Assembly: GCF_000376825.1 (NCBI RefSeq)
Contig: NZ_AQXW01000002.1
Span: 124,001 to 188,000, forward strand
Length of the DNA stretch: 64,000 bases
Direction: 5' to 3'
Source: Demetria terragena DSM 11295
GTDB taxonomy: Bacteria > Actinomycetota > Actinomycetes > Actinomycetales > Dermatophilaceae
The translations under genes were made by a program, and so were the position numbers. Position 1 is the stretch's first letter; every line of letters begins with the position of its first letter. Shown in pieces: positions 36,927 to 45,781 of this stretch. The notes below the pieces were generated by a model, which had not been told where the DNA came from, searched no databases, and saw only the letters and a list, made by a program, of their open reading frames with translations.

Positions 36927-37787
36927 TCAGGCCTTCTGGGTGACGCAACGGTTTTCGAGGCGGCCTACGCCGTCGACTTCGACTACCACGGTGTCGCCGT
37001 CCTGCATCCAGACCGGTGGTGTGCGGAAGGCTCCAACCCCGCCTGGAGTTCCTGTGACAATGAGGTCACCTGGCTGAAGGGTGAACGCTCGCGAGCAGTA
37101 ACTAATGATTTCCGCGACAGGGAAGTACATCAACGACGTGTGCGACTCCTGCATGACCTCGTCGTTGAGCAAACAGCGGATCGCCAGATTCTGCGGGTCC
37201 GGGACCTCGTCGGCGGTCACGATCGAGGGACCGCACGGCCCGAATGTCTCCAGCGACTTTCCCCGCGCCCACTGCAGGTCGGCGAACTGGATGTCACGTG
37301 CAGACACGTCGTTGAATACGGTGTAGCCAAGGATGTGATCAAGAGCCGTGTCGACCGACACGTTGCGCGCTGCAGATCCAATCACCACCCCAAGCTCTGC
37401 CTCCCAGTCGATATTTTTCGTGTACGTCGGATCCCAGACGATGTCCTGTAGGTGCGCCGCCTGTGATGATGTGTGCTTGAGGAAGATCTCTGGAGCCGCT
37501 GGCTTGTCGGCGTTTTCTTCTGCGGCGTGTTCGGCATAGTTGCGCCCGATGGCGATGACATTGGTGGGTTTCGGCACGCTGGCGAGCAGCTGCGCACCTT
37601 CGAGATTCGCGGGAGGGCCGCCGTAGGTCGCTGCGGAGGTTTGTAGTCGGCTTGTGGCATCCGGGCCCGCCTCGATCAGTCCGGCCAGCGTGCTCGGACC
37701 GCCGAGGTCTGAGGCAAAAACGTCACCGGACTTGGTGTGGACGACGAGTTGCTCCACGCCATCGCAAAGATAGGACGTGAGGATCAT
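36927..37787 (-). CDS. Fumarylacetoacetate hydrolase family protein
   Basis: A 286-residue FAH-fold enzyme. 'AIGRNYAEHAAE' near residue 78 and 'DWEAELGVVIG' (metal-binding Glu residues, about 125-135) followed by 'GYTVFNDVSARDIQ' (Asp ligand) are the family's active-site blocks. 'GDLIVTGTPGGVG' near the end is also conserved. Members include 2,4-diketo-3-deoxy-sugar-acid hydrolases, which suits the adjacent dehydratase and dehydrogenases, but acylpyruvases are related. GTGCTCC lies before the ATG. Confidence 0.88.
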   Translation of the reverse strand: MILTSYLCDGVEQLVVHTKSGDVFASDLGGPSTLAGLIEAGPDATSRLQTSAATYGGPPANLEGAQLLASVPKPTNVIAIGRNYAEHAAEENADKPAAPEIFLKHTSSQAAHLQDIVWDPTYTKNIDWEAELGVVIGSAARNVSVDTALDHILGYTVFNDVSARDIQFADLQWARGKSLETFGPCGPSIVTADEVPDPQNLAIRCLLNDEVMQESHTSLMYFPVAEIISYCSRAFTLQPGDLIVTGTPGGVGAFRTPPVWMQDGDTVVVEVDGVGRLENRCVTQKA

Positions 37788-37832
37788 GGGGTGCTCCTGG
37801 ATCTATGTCAGAAATATCAGAAATGTGCGGAG

Positions 37833-38789
37833 TTAGGCTGAGTCTGCGGTTCGACGAAATCCTGCAACCGACTCCTGGACGCCCTCGATGAGAGTCGTGA
37901 GCTCAGCTTCGGAAAGCAGATATTCGACCGATTGGTCGTCGACGTGTTCGACCGTCTCCGCTGTCGCTTCACCGCGGGAGATGAGGCCTTTGACGCCTAC
38001 CGCGTTATCGATGGCTGAGATGACCTCATCGACAGTGTGCGAGCGAGCCCTGTTGTTGTGCACGAGGGCACCGTCGACCTCTGCTCGCGCCGAGGTGATG
38101 AAGTCCGCGGCGACATCCCCGGCATACCCGAGGGCGATAGTCCCGCCAAACTTGATGTCAAAAGACTGACCGGTTGCTGCGGCTCGCATGGCGAGGCTTG
38201 GATCCGCGGTGATGCCCTGATCGCGGCCCATTCCGTACACGATCGGCGGCCGCAGGCCCACCGAGCCAACACCTTGGTCAGCCCAAAAGGCGCGAGCCGT
38301 GAATTCGTTTGCCTGCTTGTAGGTTCCGTAGAAGCTCCGTGGGTCTAATGGTGAGTCGTCCGCCACAGTGCGGTCTGGGTAGTCCGCCGCTGGTCCAAAT
38401 ACCGCGACCGAGCTCGCATACGACAGTCCACGGACGTGTTGAGCGGCTTGTGCGCCGGCAAAGACGTTAACCGTGCCTAGAACGTTGACCTGCGCACCAA
38501 GGACCGGGTTGGCTCGGCAGAAGGGAAACTGAAGCCCGCCGAGGTGCACGATGTGGGTGATTTGACCGTCGGCGATGACGTCGGCCACGGCGGTTGGATC
38601 TGTCAGGTCACCCACGACACGGTTTACCGACTCTCGCTCGTCTGGATCCATCAGAAGCTGCCAGCGAGCATCGTCCTCGGACAGGTCGAAGGTCGTCACG
38701 GAGACCCCCTCACGCACTAGCTGAGCGACTACCCAGCTACCGATGCATCCCATCGCCCCGGTGACCAGGAACCTCTCGTCTGAACGCAT
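37833..38789 (-). CDS. Extended SDR (NAD-dependent epimerase/dehydratase family)
   Basis: A 318-residue Rossmann protein. 'VTGAMGCIGSWVVAQL' (residues about 9-24) is the cofactor motif. The catalytic pair is in 'YGTYKQANE' (Tyr and Lys, about 167-171) with Ser in 'YASSVAVFG'. 'RPPIVYGMGRDQG' is the substrate-binding block. Its pattern is near the D-erythronate/uronate-type dehydrogenase branch, so it may oxidise a sugar or sugar acid. First gene of a minus-strand unit, 76 bases from a LacI-type palindrome. Confidence 0.82.
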   Translation of the reverse strand: MRSDERFLVTGAMGCIGSWVVAQLVREGVSVTTFDLSEDDARWQLLMDPDERESVNRVVGDLTDPTAVADVIADGQITHIVHLGGLQFPFCRANPVLGAQVNVLGTVNVFAGAQAAQHVRGLSYASSVAVFGPAADYPDRTVADDSPLDPRSFYGTYKQANEFTARAFWADQGVGSVGLRPPIVYGMGRDQGITADPSLAMRAAATGQSFDIKFGGTIALGYAGDVAADFITSARAEVDGALVHNNRARSHTVDEVISAIDNAVGVKGLISRGEATAETVEHVDDQSVEYLLSEAELTTLIEGVQESVAGFRRTADSA

Positions 38790-38864
38790 TGCACGACCTT
38801 CCAGATAGATATGACGTAGACCACACTGGCCTCGATGAGTGAGTCAAGCACACCGCATGGTGGG

Positions 38865-38882
38865 TGCGCAACCGATTGCTCA
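38865..38882. promoter_or_regulatory. LacI-type operator, site 1
   Basis: TGCGCAACCGATTGCTCA is an 18-bp imperfect palindrome (TGnGCAAnC/GnTTGCnCA) with a central CG, as LacI-family operators have. It lies in the divergent region between the SDR gene (38789) and the regulator gene (38927). On the minus strand a TTGACT -35 (38847-38842) lies 17 bases downstream of it. Confidence 0.75.
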
Positions 38883-38913
38883 CAACCGAACTCTGCTCCG
38901 GACGGTAAGCCCC

Positions 38914-38919
38914 TATACT
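38914..38919 (+). promoter_or_regulatory. Leaderless promoter of the LacI-type regulator gene
   Basis: TATACT at 38914-38919 is followed after 7 bases by the GTG at 38927. A small inverted repeat, CCCCT and AGGGG (38910-38925), encloses the -10. There is no ribosome site, so the transcript should be leaderless. Confidence 0.5.
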
Positions 38920-38926
38920 CAGGGGT

Positions 38927-39955
38927 GTGGCGAGCCTGGCAGACGTCGCGCGTGCGGCCGGAGTTTCGAAGTCGATCGCGTCAAGGGCAATCAGCGGGGA
39001 TGCCAATGCCCGGATGAGCGCGGCGACCCGAGCGCGCGTGCTTGAAGCTGCCGCGGACCTCGATTACGTGGCCAACGCTCGAGCTCAGGCCCTTCGTCAA
39101 TCGAAGTCAGGGGCGATCGGACTGATCGTCCCTGATGTGAATAATTCAGTTTTTGCCGAACTGCTCTCAGGCGTCCAGGATGCGACGAGTCGCCATAACA
39201 CGGATGTGCTCCTGGGCCAGATCGACCCGAACGACAGGCCCAATCGTCGGCTAAATCGGTTGGTGCGGGAGGGGCGAGTCGACGGAATCTTGATCCAGCG
39301 CCGGGAGGATTACGACGATCAGATGCTGGCTGAGCTGCTGCGTCCGAGCTTGCCGGCGATCACTATTAACTCCAGAGTGCCGAGTCACATCGGGTCTGTG
39401 ATCCTCGACGACGAGTCCGGTGCCAAGATCGCGACCGACTACTTGATCAGTCTCGGGCACCGCCGTATCGCGATGATCTCGGGCACGACAGCGCACGACA
39501 GCGCTCGTCGCCGTGAGGACGGTTTCCGTGCGGCTATGGCCGCTGGAGGCCTCGCGGTGCTCGATAAATGGGTCATTTCAGCGGGGTGGGAAGCTCCCGC
39601 CGGAGCCATGGCTGTTCAAAAACTCGAGGGTCTCACCACCGGACTTGGTCGAGCGGATTCACCCACAGCTCTGTTGGTCGCGAGTGTGAACGCAGCACTC
39701 GGCGTTCTCGCAACAGTTCAGCGACTCGGACTACACGTTCCCGAAGACATTTCGATCCTCGCGATCAACACCACCTGGGTATCAGAGACGATTCACCCAC
39801 GTCTTAGCACGGTGCGGATGCCGCTCCGCGAACTCGGATCGGTCGCAGCCAGTGCTCTTCTGGAGCACCTTGCTGGAGCCGACCTGGCGGACATCGTGGT
39901 CGGTGAGCCGCGACCAGAGCTATTAATCCGCGACACCACGGCGCCGCCCAGGTGA
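38927..39955 (+). CDS. LacI-family transcriptional regulator
   Basis: A 342-residue regulator. The N-terminal headpiece is intact: 'ASLADVARAAGVSKSIASRAI' with the hinge segment up to 'YVANARAQALRQ'. A periplasmic-binding-like effector domain follows ('GLIVPDVNNSVFAELLSGV', 'DYLISLGHRRIAMISG', 'PTALLVASVNAALGVL'). It probably senses a sugar-acid-type compound. It is the only regulator in the accessory region and lies beside site 1, so it should control the three palindrome-linked units. Confidence 0.93.
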   Translation: MASLADVARAAGVSKSIASRAISGDANARMSAATRARVLEAAADLDYVANARAQALRQSKSGAIGLIVPDVNNSVFAELLSGVQDATSRHNTDVLLGQIDPNDRPNRRLNRLVREGRVDGILIQRREDYDDQMLAELLRPSLPAITINSRVPSHIGSVILDDESGAKIATDYLISLGHRRIAMISGTTAHDSARRREDGFRAAMAAGGLAVLDKWVISAGWEAPAGAMAVQKLEGLTTGLGRADSPTALLVASVNAALGVLATVQRLGLHVPEDISILAINTTWVSETIHPRLSTVRMPLRELGSVAASALLEHLAGADLADIVVGEPRPELLIRDTTAPPR

Positions 39956-39995
39956 GTGAGAACGTCTTCGAGTGACGACGTAGTCCTGGCTCGCG

Positions 39996-41378
39996 TCAGA
40001 ACGCCGCGTAGATCGCGAGCACGAGCGCGAAGCCGACGACGGATTCCAGTGCCTGTTGGACTGTCCAGGTCTTCAGCGTGGTCTTGACGTCGAGGTCCAT
40101 GAGGCGGCCCACGAGCCAGAATCCTGAGTCGTTGACGTGCCCGGCAAATGCCGAACCGGCAGCAGCGGCCAGCGTAACGGCAGCGGTATCAATGACACCG
40201 AAATTTGCCGTCGCGACCGCAGGGGCCAGGACGCCGGCTGTCGTCACTAATGCCACCGTCGCCGACCCCTGAGCCACTCTTAAGATCACCGCGATCAAGT
40301 ATGTCGCGAAGATAAGTGGCATCCCTGTGTCCGACAGCGTTTGGGAGAGTGCGTCGCCGACTCCGGATGCCCGAAGAACCCCACCAAACATGCCTCCCGC
40401 GCCTGTGATCAAGATGACGGCCGCAACGCTCCCGAGCGTTCGATCGACCAATTTTTCCAGAGCGGACCCCTCAACTCCGCGAAATCGACCAAGTACCAAA
40501 AGAGCAATGATTGCGGAAATGAGTAATGCTACTTGTGACGTCCCGATGAGCATGAGCGCCTTCACCCACGTATCGTCAAGGTCAACCTTTCCCGCTGACC
40601 CGAGCGCGCTGAGACTTGTATTCATAAAGATCAAAGCGATCGGCAAGATTAAGATTGTCAAAACCGTACGCAGGCTCGGGGGGTTTTCGGGTTGATCTGG
40701 GTCCTCGACGCCAAAGATGTTCGGCACAATCATGGGATACCGGGAATTTATGAACTTTGCCCATAGGTATCCGGTGACGTACCAGGTGGGTACGGCAACA
40801 ATGAGGCCAAGAAGCATCACCACGCCAAGGTCTGCCTCGAACGTGTCGGCTGCCGCCACGGGACCTGGGTGTGGCGGCAAGAAGACGTGCATTACGGAGA
40901 AGGCGACTGCGCCACTAAAGCCATAGAGGAGGAGGTTGTTACCGCCAATGCGTCGGGCAACCGCGAAAATGATCGGCAACATGACGACAAGCCCAGCGTC
41001 GAAGAAAATGGGGAATCCGAGGAATAGTGAGCTGACTCCAAGGGCAAAGGCGGCCCGATCCTCGCCAAAGATATCGACCATTCGTTCCGCTATCACCCGC
41101 GCGCCGCCAGAAGATTCAATGAGGCGACCTAAGACCGCCCCGAGCCCGATAAGCAGCGCAATCGGGCCGAGCGTTTCTCCGAAACTCTTGATCATGACAT
41201 CGTTGACGATTGAATCGAGGGGGATGCCAGTCGCCAGCGCGGTGAGGAGGGAAGCGATGATCAAGGCAAAGAATGCGTGCATCTTGACCTTGATCACAAG
41301 AACTAATATCAGGATGACCGCGGCGGCCGCGATGCCGAGCAGCGGGCCGGTGCTCAGAGTTTGTGACCAGTTCTCCAC
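39996..41378 (-). CDS. GntP-family gluconate/aldonate permease
   Basis: A 460-residue permease with about 12-14 hydrophobic segments. 'FALGVSSLFLGFPIFFDAGLVV' and 'HVFLPPHPGPVAAAD' are the signature blocks of the gluconate:H+ symporter (GntP) family, and 'GHVNDSGFWLVGRLMDLD' the C-terminal one. It should import an aldonate or a related hydroxy acid. It is the last gene of the CoA-transferase unit, 31 bases after the FAD oxidoreductase. Confidence 0.92.
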   Translation of the reverse strand: MENWSQTLSTGPLLGIAAAAVILILVLVIKVKMHAFFALIIASLLTALATGIPLDSIVNDVMIKSFGETLGPIALLIGLGAVLGRLIESSGGARVIAERMVDIFGEDRAAFALGVSSLFLGFPIFFDAGLVVMLPIIFAVARRIGGNNLLLYGFSGAVAFSVMHVFLPPHPGPVAAADTFEADLGVVMLLGLIVAVPTWYVTGYLWAKFINSRYPMIVPNIFGVEDPDQPENPPSLRTVLTILILPIALIFMNTSLSALGSAGKVDLDDTWVKALMLIGTSQVALLISAIIALLVLGRFRGVEGSALEKLVDRTLGSVAAVILITGAGGMFGGVLRASGVGDALSQTLSDTGMPLIFATYLIAVILRVAQGSATVALVTTAGVLAPAVATANFGVIDTAAVTLAAAAGSAFAGHVNDSGFWLVGRLMDLDVKTTLKTWTVQQALESVVGFALVLAIYAAF

Positions 41379-41409
41379 AGTATCCTACCTATTCGCCGGT
41401 TGCTTGCGG

Positions 41410-42780
41410 CTAGGACAGTGCGCTTCCGCGATTGAGCATTTGCTTCTGAATTGCACCCACGTCAAGATCGCGGATGGCCAGGTCGCCTTCGAGCGATAGG
41501 TGCGCTGCCACGCCTGCGGCGTGGCCATACTCAAAACACTGAGCGGTCACTCGGGCGGAGGCAAGTGCTTCGTGCTGGGCGCTAAGGCTGCGCCCAGCAA
41601 TGATGATTCCCTCGGCTACGGCTGGAACTAATGCCCCGTAGGGGACGTCATAGTAATCGTCCAGGAGCCAATGCAACTTGGGACGGTCTCCGGAATGCAA
41701 TTCGATCGGCCACGGTGATCGACATATCGAATCGCTGCGCTTCACGCAGCCTACAACGTCCTCGTTGGTCAACGTGGTCATTCCAGCGATCGTCCTCGTT
41801 TGGCGGATTCCCGCCTCAACCCCGGTATCCACCACAAAAGATTCTTTTAAGCCGGGGATGGATTCCGCAAGAAAACGGGCGTAGGAGCGGACTTGGTGCC
41901 GCCCACCGATCTCTGCTTCCGTGAAGTCGGATGGGTTGATGACATTGAGCATCTCCCCATTCCTTCCCGTAAGGCGAGTTGCGTTGACCATGAGTTCTCC
42001 GGGACGTGTGCTCGGAAAGATCCAGATCTTACGGCGAGGGAGGGTGAATCCGTGTTCATTAGCCTGATCGATGAGATCGGAGACCTTCGGGGGGCTGATC
42101 GTGTCTGGGCCCCAGAAGTCACTGAAGGCCTCCATATCAACGTTTCCAAGGCGGAAGAACATCGTCGGGTTCTGGATTGTGCCATCGTCTCCAAACCAGT
42201 AGTCGTAGCCACCTCGAGCAAGTACTGCGGCGTCGCCGGATGCGTCGACGATTCGCTTGGCCAGCACGACACTGGAACCCGCGTTGGATTCCAAGATCAC
42301 GCCCGTGTAGGTATTTCCGTCCACAATCACGCCGGTCACGGCGCTGTGGAACAAGCACGTAACCCCTGCATCTTCGAGGAATTGGTCGGCAGTCTCGCGC
42401 CACTTGAGCGGGTCATGAGTGACGGTGTACGTCTTCCCGTAGATCTGCGGAGGTGTGAGCCCACGACGCTCAGCGATGGCAGATCTGAAGCGCTCGGTGA
42501 ACCCGAAGACAACCTGCTCGGGAGTTCCCAGGTTTTGCTGGCTCAGGTACATCCCGCAGATCGTGCTCGACATGCCCGCCACCGCGGCGCCGCCGCAGAA
42601 GCCGTAACGCTCCACGAGCATGGTGCTGTGCCCTGCTTCGGCGGCGACAGTTGCCGCAGCGACTCCCGCCGCGCCGCCTCCGACCACTAGGACGTCTACC
42701 TCAGCGAGTACCGGAACGTTGTCAGGCACTGCACTTGTGCGGGACAGAAGTTGCCAGCCAGGTATGGACGGTGTCGTCAT
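41410..42780 (-). CDS. FAD-dependent oxidoreductase
   Basis: A 456-residue flavoprotein. 'DVLVVGGGAAGVAAATVAAEAG' region near residue 30 is the FAD dinucleotide motif, followed by 'VERYGFCGGAAVAGMSSTICGMY', where a Cys in 'GFCGG' is characteristic of this FAD_oxidored group. 'IVDASGDAAVLARGG' and 'IIAGRSLSAQHEA' complete the FAD site. The substrate is unknown; oxidation of an acid or CoA ester intermediate is plausible from the neighbours. Overlaps the enoyl-CoA hydratase stop by ATGA. Confidence 0.8.
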   Translation of the reverse strand: MTTPSIPGWQLLSRTSAVPDNVPVLAEVDVLVVGGGAAGVAAATVAAEAGHSTMLVERYGFCGGAAVAGMSSTICGMYLSQQNLGTPEQVVFGFTERFRSAIAERRGLTPPQIYGKTYTVTHDPLKWRETADQFLEDAGVTCLFHSAVTGVIVDGNTYTGVILESNAGSSVVLAKRIVDASGDAAVLARGGYDYWFGDDGTIQNPTMFFRLGNVDMEAFSDFWGPDTISPPKVSDLIDQANEHGFTLPRRKIWIFPSTRPGELMVNATRLTGRNGEMLNVINPSDFTEAEIGGRHQVRSYARFLAESIPGLKESFVVDTGVEAGIRQTRTIAGMTTLTNEDVVGCVKRSDSICRSPWPIELHSGDRPKLHWLLDDYYDVPYGALVPAVAEGIIIAGRSLSAQHEALASARVTAQCFEYGHAAGVAAHLSLEGDLAIRDLDVGAIQKQMLNRGSALS

Positions 42781-43565
42781 CGCTCTTGCCTCAAATCTCT
42801 GGAGTCGCCAAATCGGGGCTTACGCTTCTCAACGAATGCGGCGATTCCCTCCTGACCATCAGTACTCATCAACAGTTCGCGAAGCGTGGATCGTTCCTCG
42901 GCTAGCTTGAGGTCTGCCTCGACCGAGCCGCATAGCCGCTTGAGTGCGGCCAGCGCGGTGGTTGACCGTGCGGTGAGGTTGCCCGCGAGTTCGTGTGATC
43001 GTGAAAGCGCCGAGCCGTCGTCCACAGTCTCATTGACCAGGCCCCAGGCGAGGGCCGTGGCAGCATCGATGCGCTCGTCGAACATGGCTACCCGCTTGGC
43101 GCGTCGGGCACCGATCTGAGCCGCTAAACGCTGGGTGCCGCCCCAGCCGGGAACCAAACCCAAGGTGATCTCAGGAAGGCCAAGTTGAGCGGTTTGGCCC
43201 ATCACGACGAGGTCACAGGCCAGGACGATCTCGAAGCCCCCTCCCAACGCCATGCCCTCGACCGCGGCGATCACCGGAACTGGGACCGTCGCAAGGGCTT
43301 CGGTCGTGGCAGCCGCGGCCATTGTCAGTCGGTGACTTGCAGCTAAGCTTCCTGCGGAGTACACCTTGATGTTGGCACCTGCGCAAAAGAAATCTCCACC
43401 GTGGAGCACGATGGCGCTTACATCGTCGGGTCTGGCGACTAACGCATCACGCAAAGCATCGAGCATCGTCAAATCGAGAGCGTTGCGTTGACGGGGCCGA
43501 TCGAGTGTGATATCACGAACCCCATCGGAGTCCACGACCTTAATGCCACACTCCTCGGCGGTCAT
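42777..43565 (-). CDS. Enoyl-CoA hydratase/isomerase family protein
   Basis: A 262-residue crotonase-fold protein. 'LDRPRQRNALDLTML' starts the family pattern, 'FCAGANIKV' forms the first oxyanion-hole part, and 'AAVEGMALGGGFEIVLACD' the second. 'LPEITLGLVPGWGGTQRL' carries the region where the catalytic Glu usually lies. It acts on a CoA thioester, most likely the product of the CoA transferase next to it. ATGA overlap on both sides. Confidence 0.9.
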   Translation of the reverse strand: MTAEECGIKVVDSDGVRDITLDRPRQRNALDLTMLDALRDALVARPDDVSAIVLHGGDFFCAGANIKVYSAGSLAASHRLTMAAAATTEALATVPVPVIAAVEGMALGGGFEIVLACDLVVMGQTAQLGLPEITLGLVPGWGGTQRLAAQIGARRAKRVAMFDERIDAATALAWGLVNETVDDGSALSRSHELAGNLTARSTTALAALKRLCGSVEADLKLAEERSTLRELLMSTDGQEGIAAFVEKRKPRFGDSRDLRQER

Positions 43566-44731
43566 CGCAGACCTACTTTCTGCTGCAGTGTCGCGATCTC
43601 AGTGCTGCTAAGCCCAAGACTGTTGAGGATCTCTTCGTTCGCCGAACCGAGTGAGGGCGGGACGCTTCGTACCTCAGGTCGCACACCGTCGTAAGTGACG
43701 GGGTGCCCGAGTACTTTGGTCTTACCGGCTGCAGGATGCTCGAATTCGATGAAAGATCCGTTGTGTTCTACCTGGGGGTCAGACAGGACGTCGGAATATG
43801 AGTTGACCGGCGCAAACCACACTTTGTGATCGGCGAGAACTTTCTCCCACTCGGCTGTCGAGCGCTGGGCAAGGTGCTCAGTGATTCGCATATTGACATC
43901 GTCCCTGCGTTGATAGGACTCTTCCTCACTGACCGATGTGAACCACTCGTCGGAAAATACCTCAGCTAGTAGGGCTAAGGAGTTCAAGGAGAGTGTTAGG
44001 TGCCCGTCTGCGGTAGCAAAGACGCCGTACGGAGCTTTGTAGTAGGGCGAGGAAACCCCGGAATGGCTGCGGGTGCCTTCCCAGCCGTTGGCGAAGTATG
44101 CCAAGGGTTCGATCTGCAGGTCGAGTGCGGCACTGAGCAGATTGCTTTCAACCACACAGCCGCGACCGGTTCGCTCCCGTCCGTGCAGTGCGGCCAGGAT
44201 GCCGAAGGCGCCGAGCGCAGCGCCGTGCTGATCGACGATCGAAGCGCCCACCGGGGTCGGCGGTTGGGCCTCGCCGCCAGTCGCCGCGGCGATTCCTGAC
44301 ATTGATTGGAGTAGAACATCCTGACCGGGGCGGTCTTGATATGGACCCGTTGAGCCGTACCCGGACAACGAGCAATAGACCAGTCGTGGGTTCCGTTCGT
44401 GTAGTTCATCTGAGCCGAGCCCCATTCGCTCCATAGCACCGGGTCGAAAACTCTCGATGAGAACGTCAGACTCGTCGACGAGACGTAGGACGACCTCACG
44501 CCACGCCGGATCTTTGAGGTCGGCAACGAGACTTCGAACGTTGCGGTTGCCAAGTAAGAAAAAGATACTTTCGCCATCACGGAAGGCATCGGGGCCAGAC
44601 CAGGATCGTTCGAACGCCCCACGGGGAGGCTCAATTTTGATGACGTCAGCACCGAGGTCCGCCAGCATTTGAGTGGCCGACGGCCCCTGCAAGAAGTGCG
44701 TGAAACTGAGCACTCGAATCCCGTTAAGCAT
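43562..44731 (-). CDS. CaiB/BaiF-type (class III) CoA transferase
   Basis: A 389-residue transferase. 'GIRVLSFTHFLQGPSATQMLADLGADVIKIEPP' region at the N-terminus is the family start, and 'YGSTGPYQDRPGQDVLLQ' carries the nucleophilic Asp (about residue 165). It moves CoA between a donor thioester and an acid. The true start is the ATG at 44731 after a GAGAGAG site; the earlier open frame is spurious. First gene of a unit with site 2 upstream. Confidence 0.9.
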   Translation of the reverse strand: MLNGIRVLSFTHFLQGPSATQMLADLGADVIKIEPPRGAFERSWSGPDAFRDGESIFFLLGNRNVRSLVADLKDPAWREVVLRLVDESDVLIESFRPGAMERMGLGSDELHERNPRLVYCSLSGYGSTGPYQDRPGQDVLLQSMSGIAAATGGEAQPPTPVGASIVDQHGAALGAFGILAALHGRERTGRGCVVESNLLSAALDLQIEPLAYFANGWEGTRSHSGVSSPYYKAPYGVFATADGHLTLSLNSLALLAEVFSDEWFTSVSEEESYQRRDDVNMRITEHLAQRSTAEWEKVLADHKVWFAPVNSYSDVLSDPQVEHNGSFIEFEHPAAGKTKVLGHPVTYDGVRPEVRSVPPSLGSANEEILNSLGLSSTEIATLQQKVGLR

Positions 44732-44803
44732 CTCTCTCGATCCCTTCCGCTGCCCAAGGGTCGGACAGGTTTGTATTTGTCTGGCGCAGTGAACTAGACC
44801 AGG

Positions 44804-44821
44804 CAAGCAATCGGTTGTGCA
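44804..44821. promoter_or_regulatory. LacI-type operator, site 2
   Basis: CAAGCAATCGGTTGTGCA matches the reverse complement of site 1 at 14 of 18 positions and keeps the central CG and both GCAA/TTG arms. It lies in the gap between the beta-hydroxyacid dehydrogenase stop (44855) and the CoA transferase start (44731). Confidence 0.7.
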
Positions 44822-44854
44822 TTCCACACGCCTGGCACACTTGCACCATTTGTA

Positions 44855-45733
44855 TTAGCGCTCTTCTACAAATCGACGCGTCACTGCGATGTCGCAATCG
44901 CCAAATCCACGCTCGACTAACTCATCGAAGGCTGCGACCAGAGTCGGGAGGAGCATCGCGTGAGTCTGGGTGGCCTGGGCGACGTCGGTGGCAAAGGCGA
45001 GATCCTTGACGGCGTAACGTGCCACACCAGACGCGGTGTAGTCGCCGGCCACCAACTTATCGCGGCGCGCTTGTAGTAAGTTGCTGCCCGCATATCCGCC
45101 GGACAGGAGGTCCCATAGTCGGCCAAGATCGATTCCCGATCGTTCGGCAAGCACGCTGGCCTCGCCTAGGGCCAAGATCGTCGACGTGACGACGAGTTGA
45201 TTGCAGGCTTTGGCGACCTGTCCAGCGCCCAGCGGGCCCAGGTGTACCGGGCGACCACAAGGGCTCAACCATGACGCAGCCTCGACGGTGTCATCTTCGG
45301 AACCGCCCAACATGATCGACAACGAGGCTGAGGTCGCACCATCGACCCCGCCGGAGACAGGACAGTCCACAACCCGCACATTCTCAAGGCGCGGGTCGTC
45401 GGCAAGTTCGCGTAGTCGCGTTGGCGAAGTCGTCGACCCGACCATGAGAAGTAGCGGTCGACCGGCGGCCAATAGTCCGTGCGGCCCGAAGAGCACCTCT
45501 TCGAGCTGGGGCAGGTCGGGCAACATGACCAATACCGCATCGACCATTTCAGCCATTGCGACCGGAGTGTCTACCCACTCTGCGCCCAGATTTTCAAGGG
45601 CCGCGTACTTGCGTTCGCGTCCGGTAATCACTACGCGGCCATGGTGCTCGAGTAAGTGGGACGCCATGGGTGCGCCCATGGCCCCGAGCCCGATCAGTCC
45701 GAGCGTGCGCGTTGTTGCCACAGTGGTTCCCAT
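44855..45733 (-). CDS. Beta-hydroxyacid dehydrogenase (3-hydroxyisobutyrate dehydrogenase family)
   Basis: A 292-residue NAD(P)-dependent enzyme. 'LIGLGAMGAPMASHLLEH' (about residues 13-30) is the cofactor motif. 'DCPVSGGVDGATSASLSIMLGG' (about 122-143) is the substrate loop and 'GAGQVAKACNQLV' (about 170-180) has the catalytic Lys. Family members act on 3-hydroxyisobutyrate, tartronate semialdehyde, or four-carbon acids such as L-threonate. The substrate here is not determined. Single-gene unit with site 3 upstream. Confidence 0.88.
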   Translation of the reverse strand: MGTTVATTRTLGLIGLGAMGAPMASHLLEHHGRVVITGRERKYAALENLGAEWVDTPVAMAEMVDAVLVMLPDLPQLEEVLFGPHGLLAAGRPLLLMVGSTTSPTRLRELADDPRLENVRVVDCPVSGGVDGATSASLSIMLGGSEDDTVEAASWLSPCGRPVHLGPLGAGQVAKACNQLVVTSTILALGEASVLAERSGIDLGRLWDLLSGGYAGSNLLQARRDKLVAGDYTASGVARYAVKDLAFATDVAQATQTHAMLLPTLVAAFDELVERGFGDCDIAVTRRFVEER

Positions 45734-45748
45734 CAGCAGTCTGGACCA

Positions 45749-45776
45749 GATTTACCGCGAGGTTAGCCGATCTCAA
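45749..45776 (-). promoter_or_regulatory. Candidate promoter of the beta-hydroxyacid dehydrogenase gene
   Basis: On the minus strand TTGAGA (45776-45771) and TAAATC (45754-45749) are separated by 16 bp. The expected start lies near 45742, giving a leader of about 9 bases. Site 3 ends 5 bases before the -35. Confidence 0.45.
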
Positions 45777-45781
45777 CCAGG

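Noticed and set aside
34135-45733. A complete four-carbon acid (threonate/erythronate) pathway.
   Set aside because: GntP, an SDR and a beta-hydroxyacid dehydrogenase fit, but the DUF1537-type kinase and the aldolase of that pathway are absent, so the assignment does not close.
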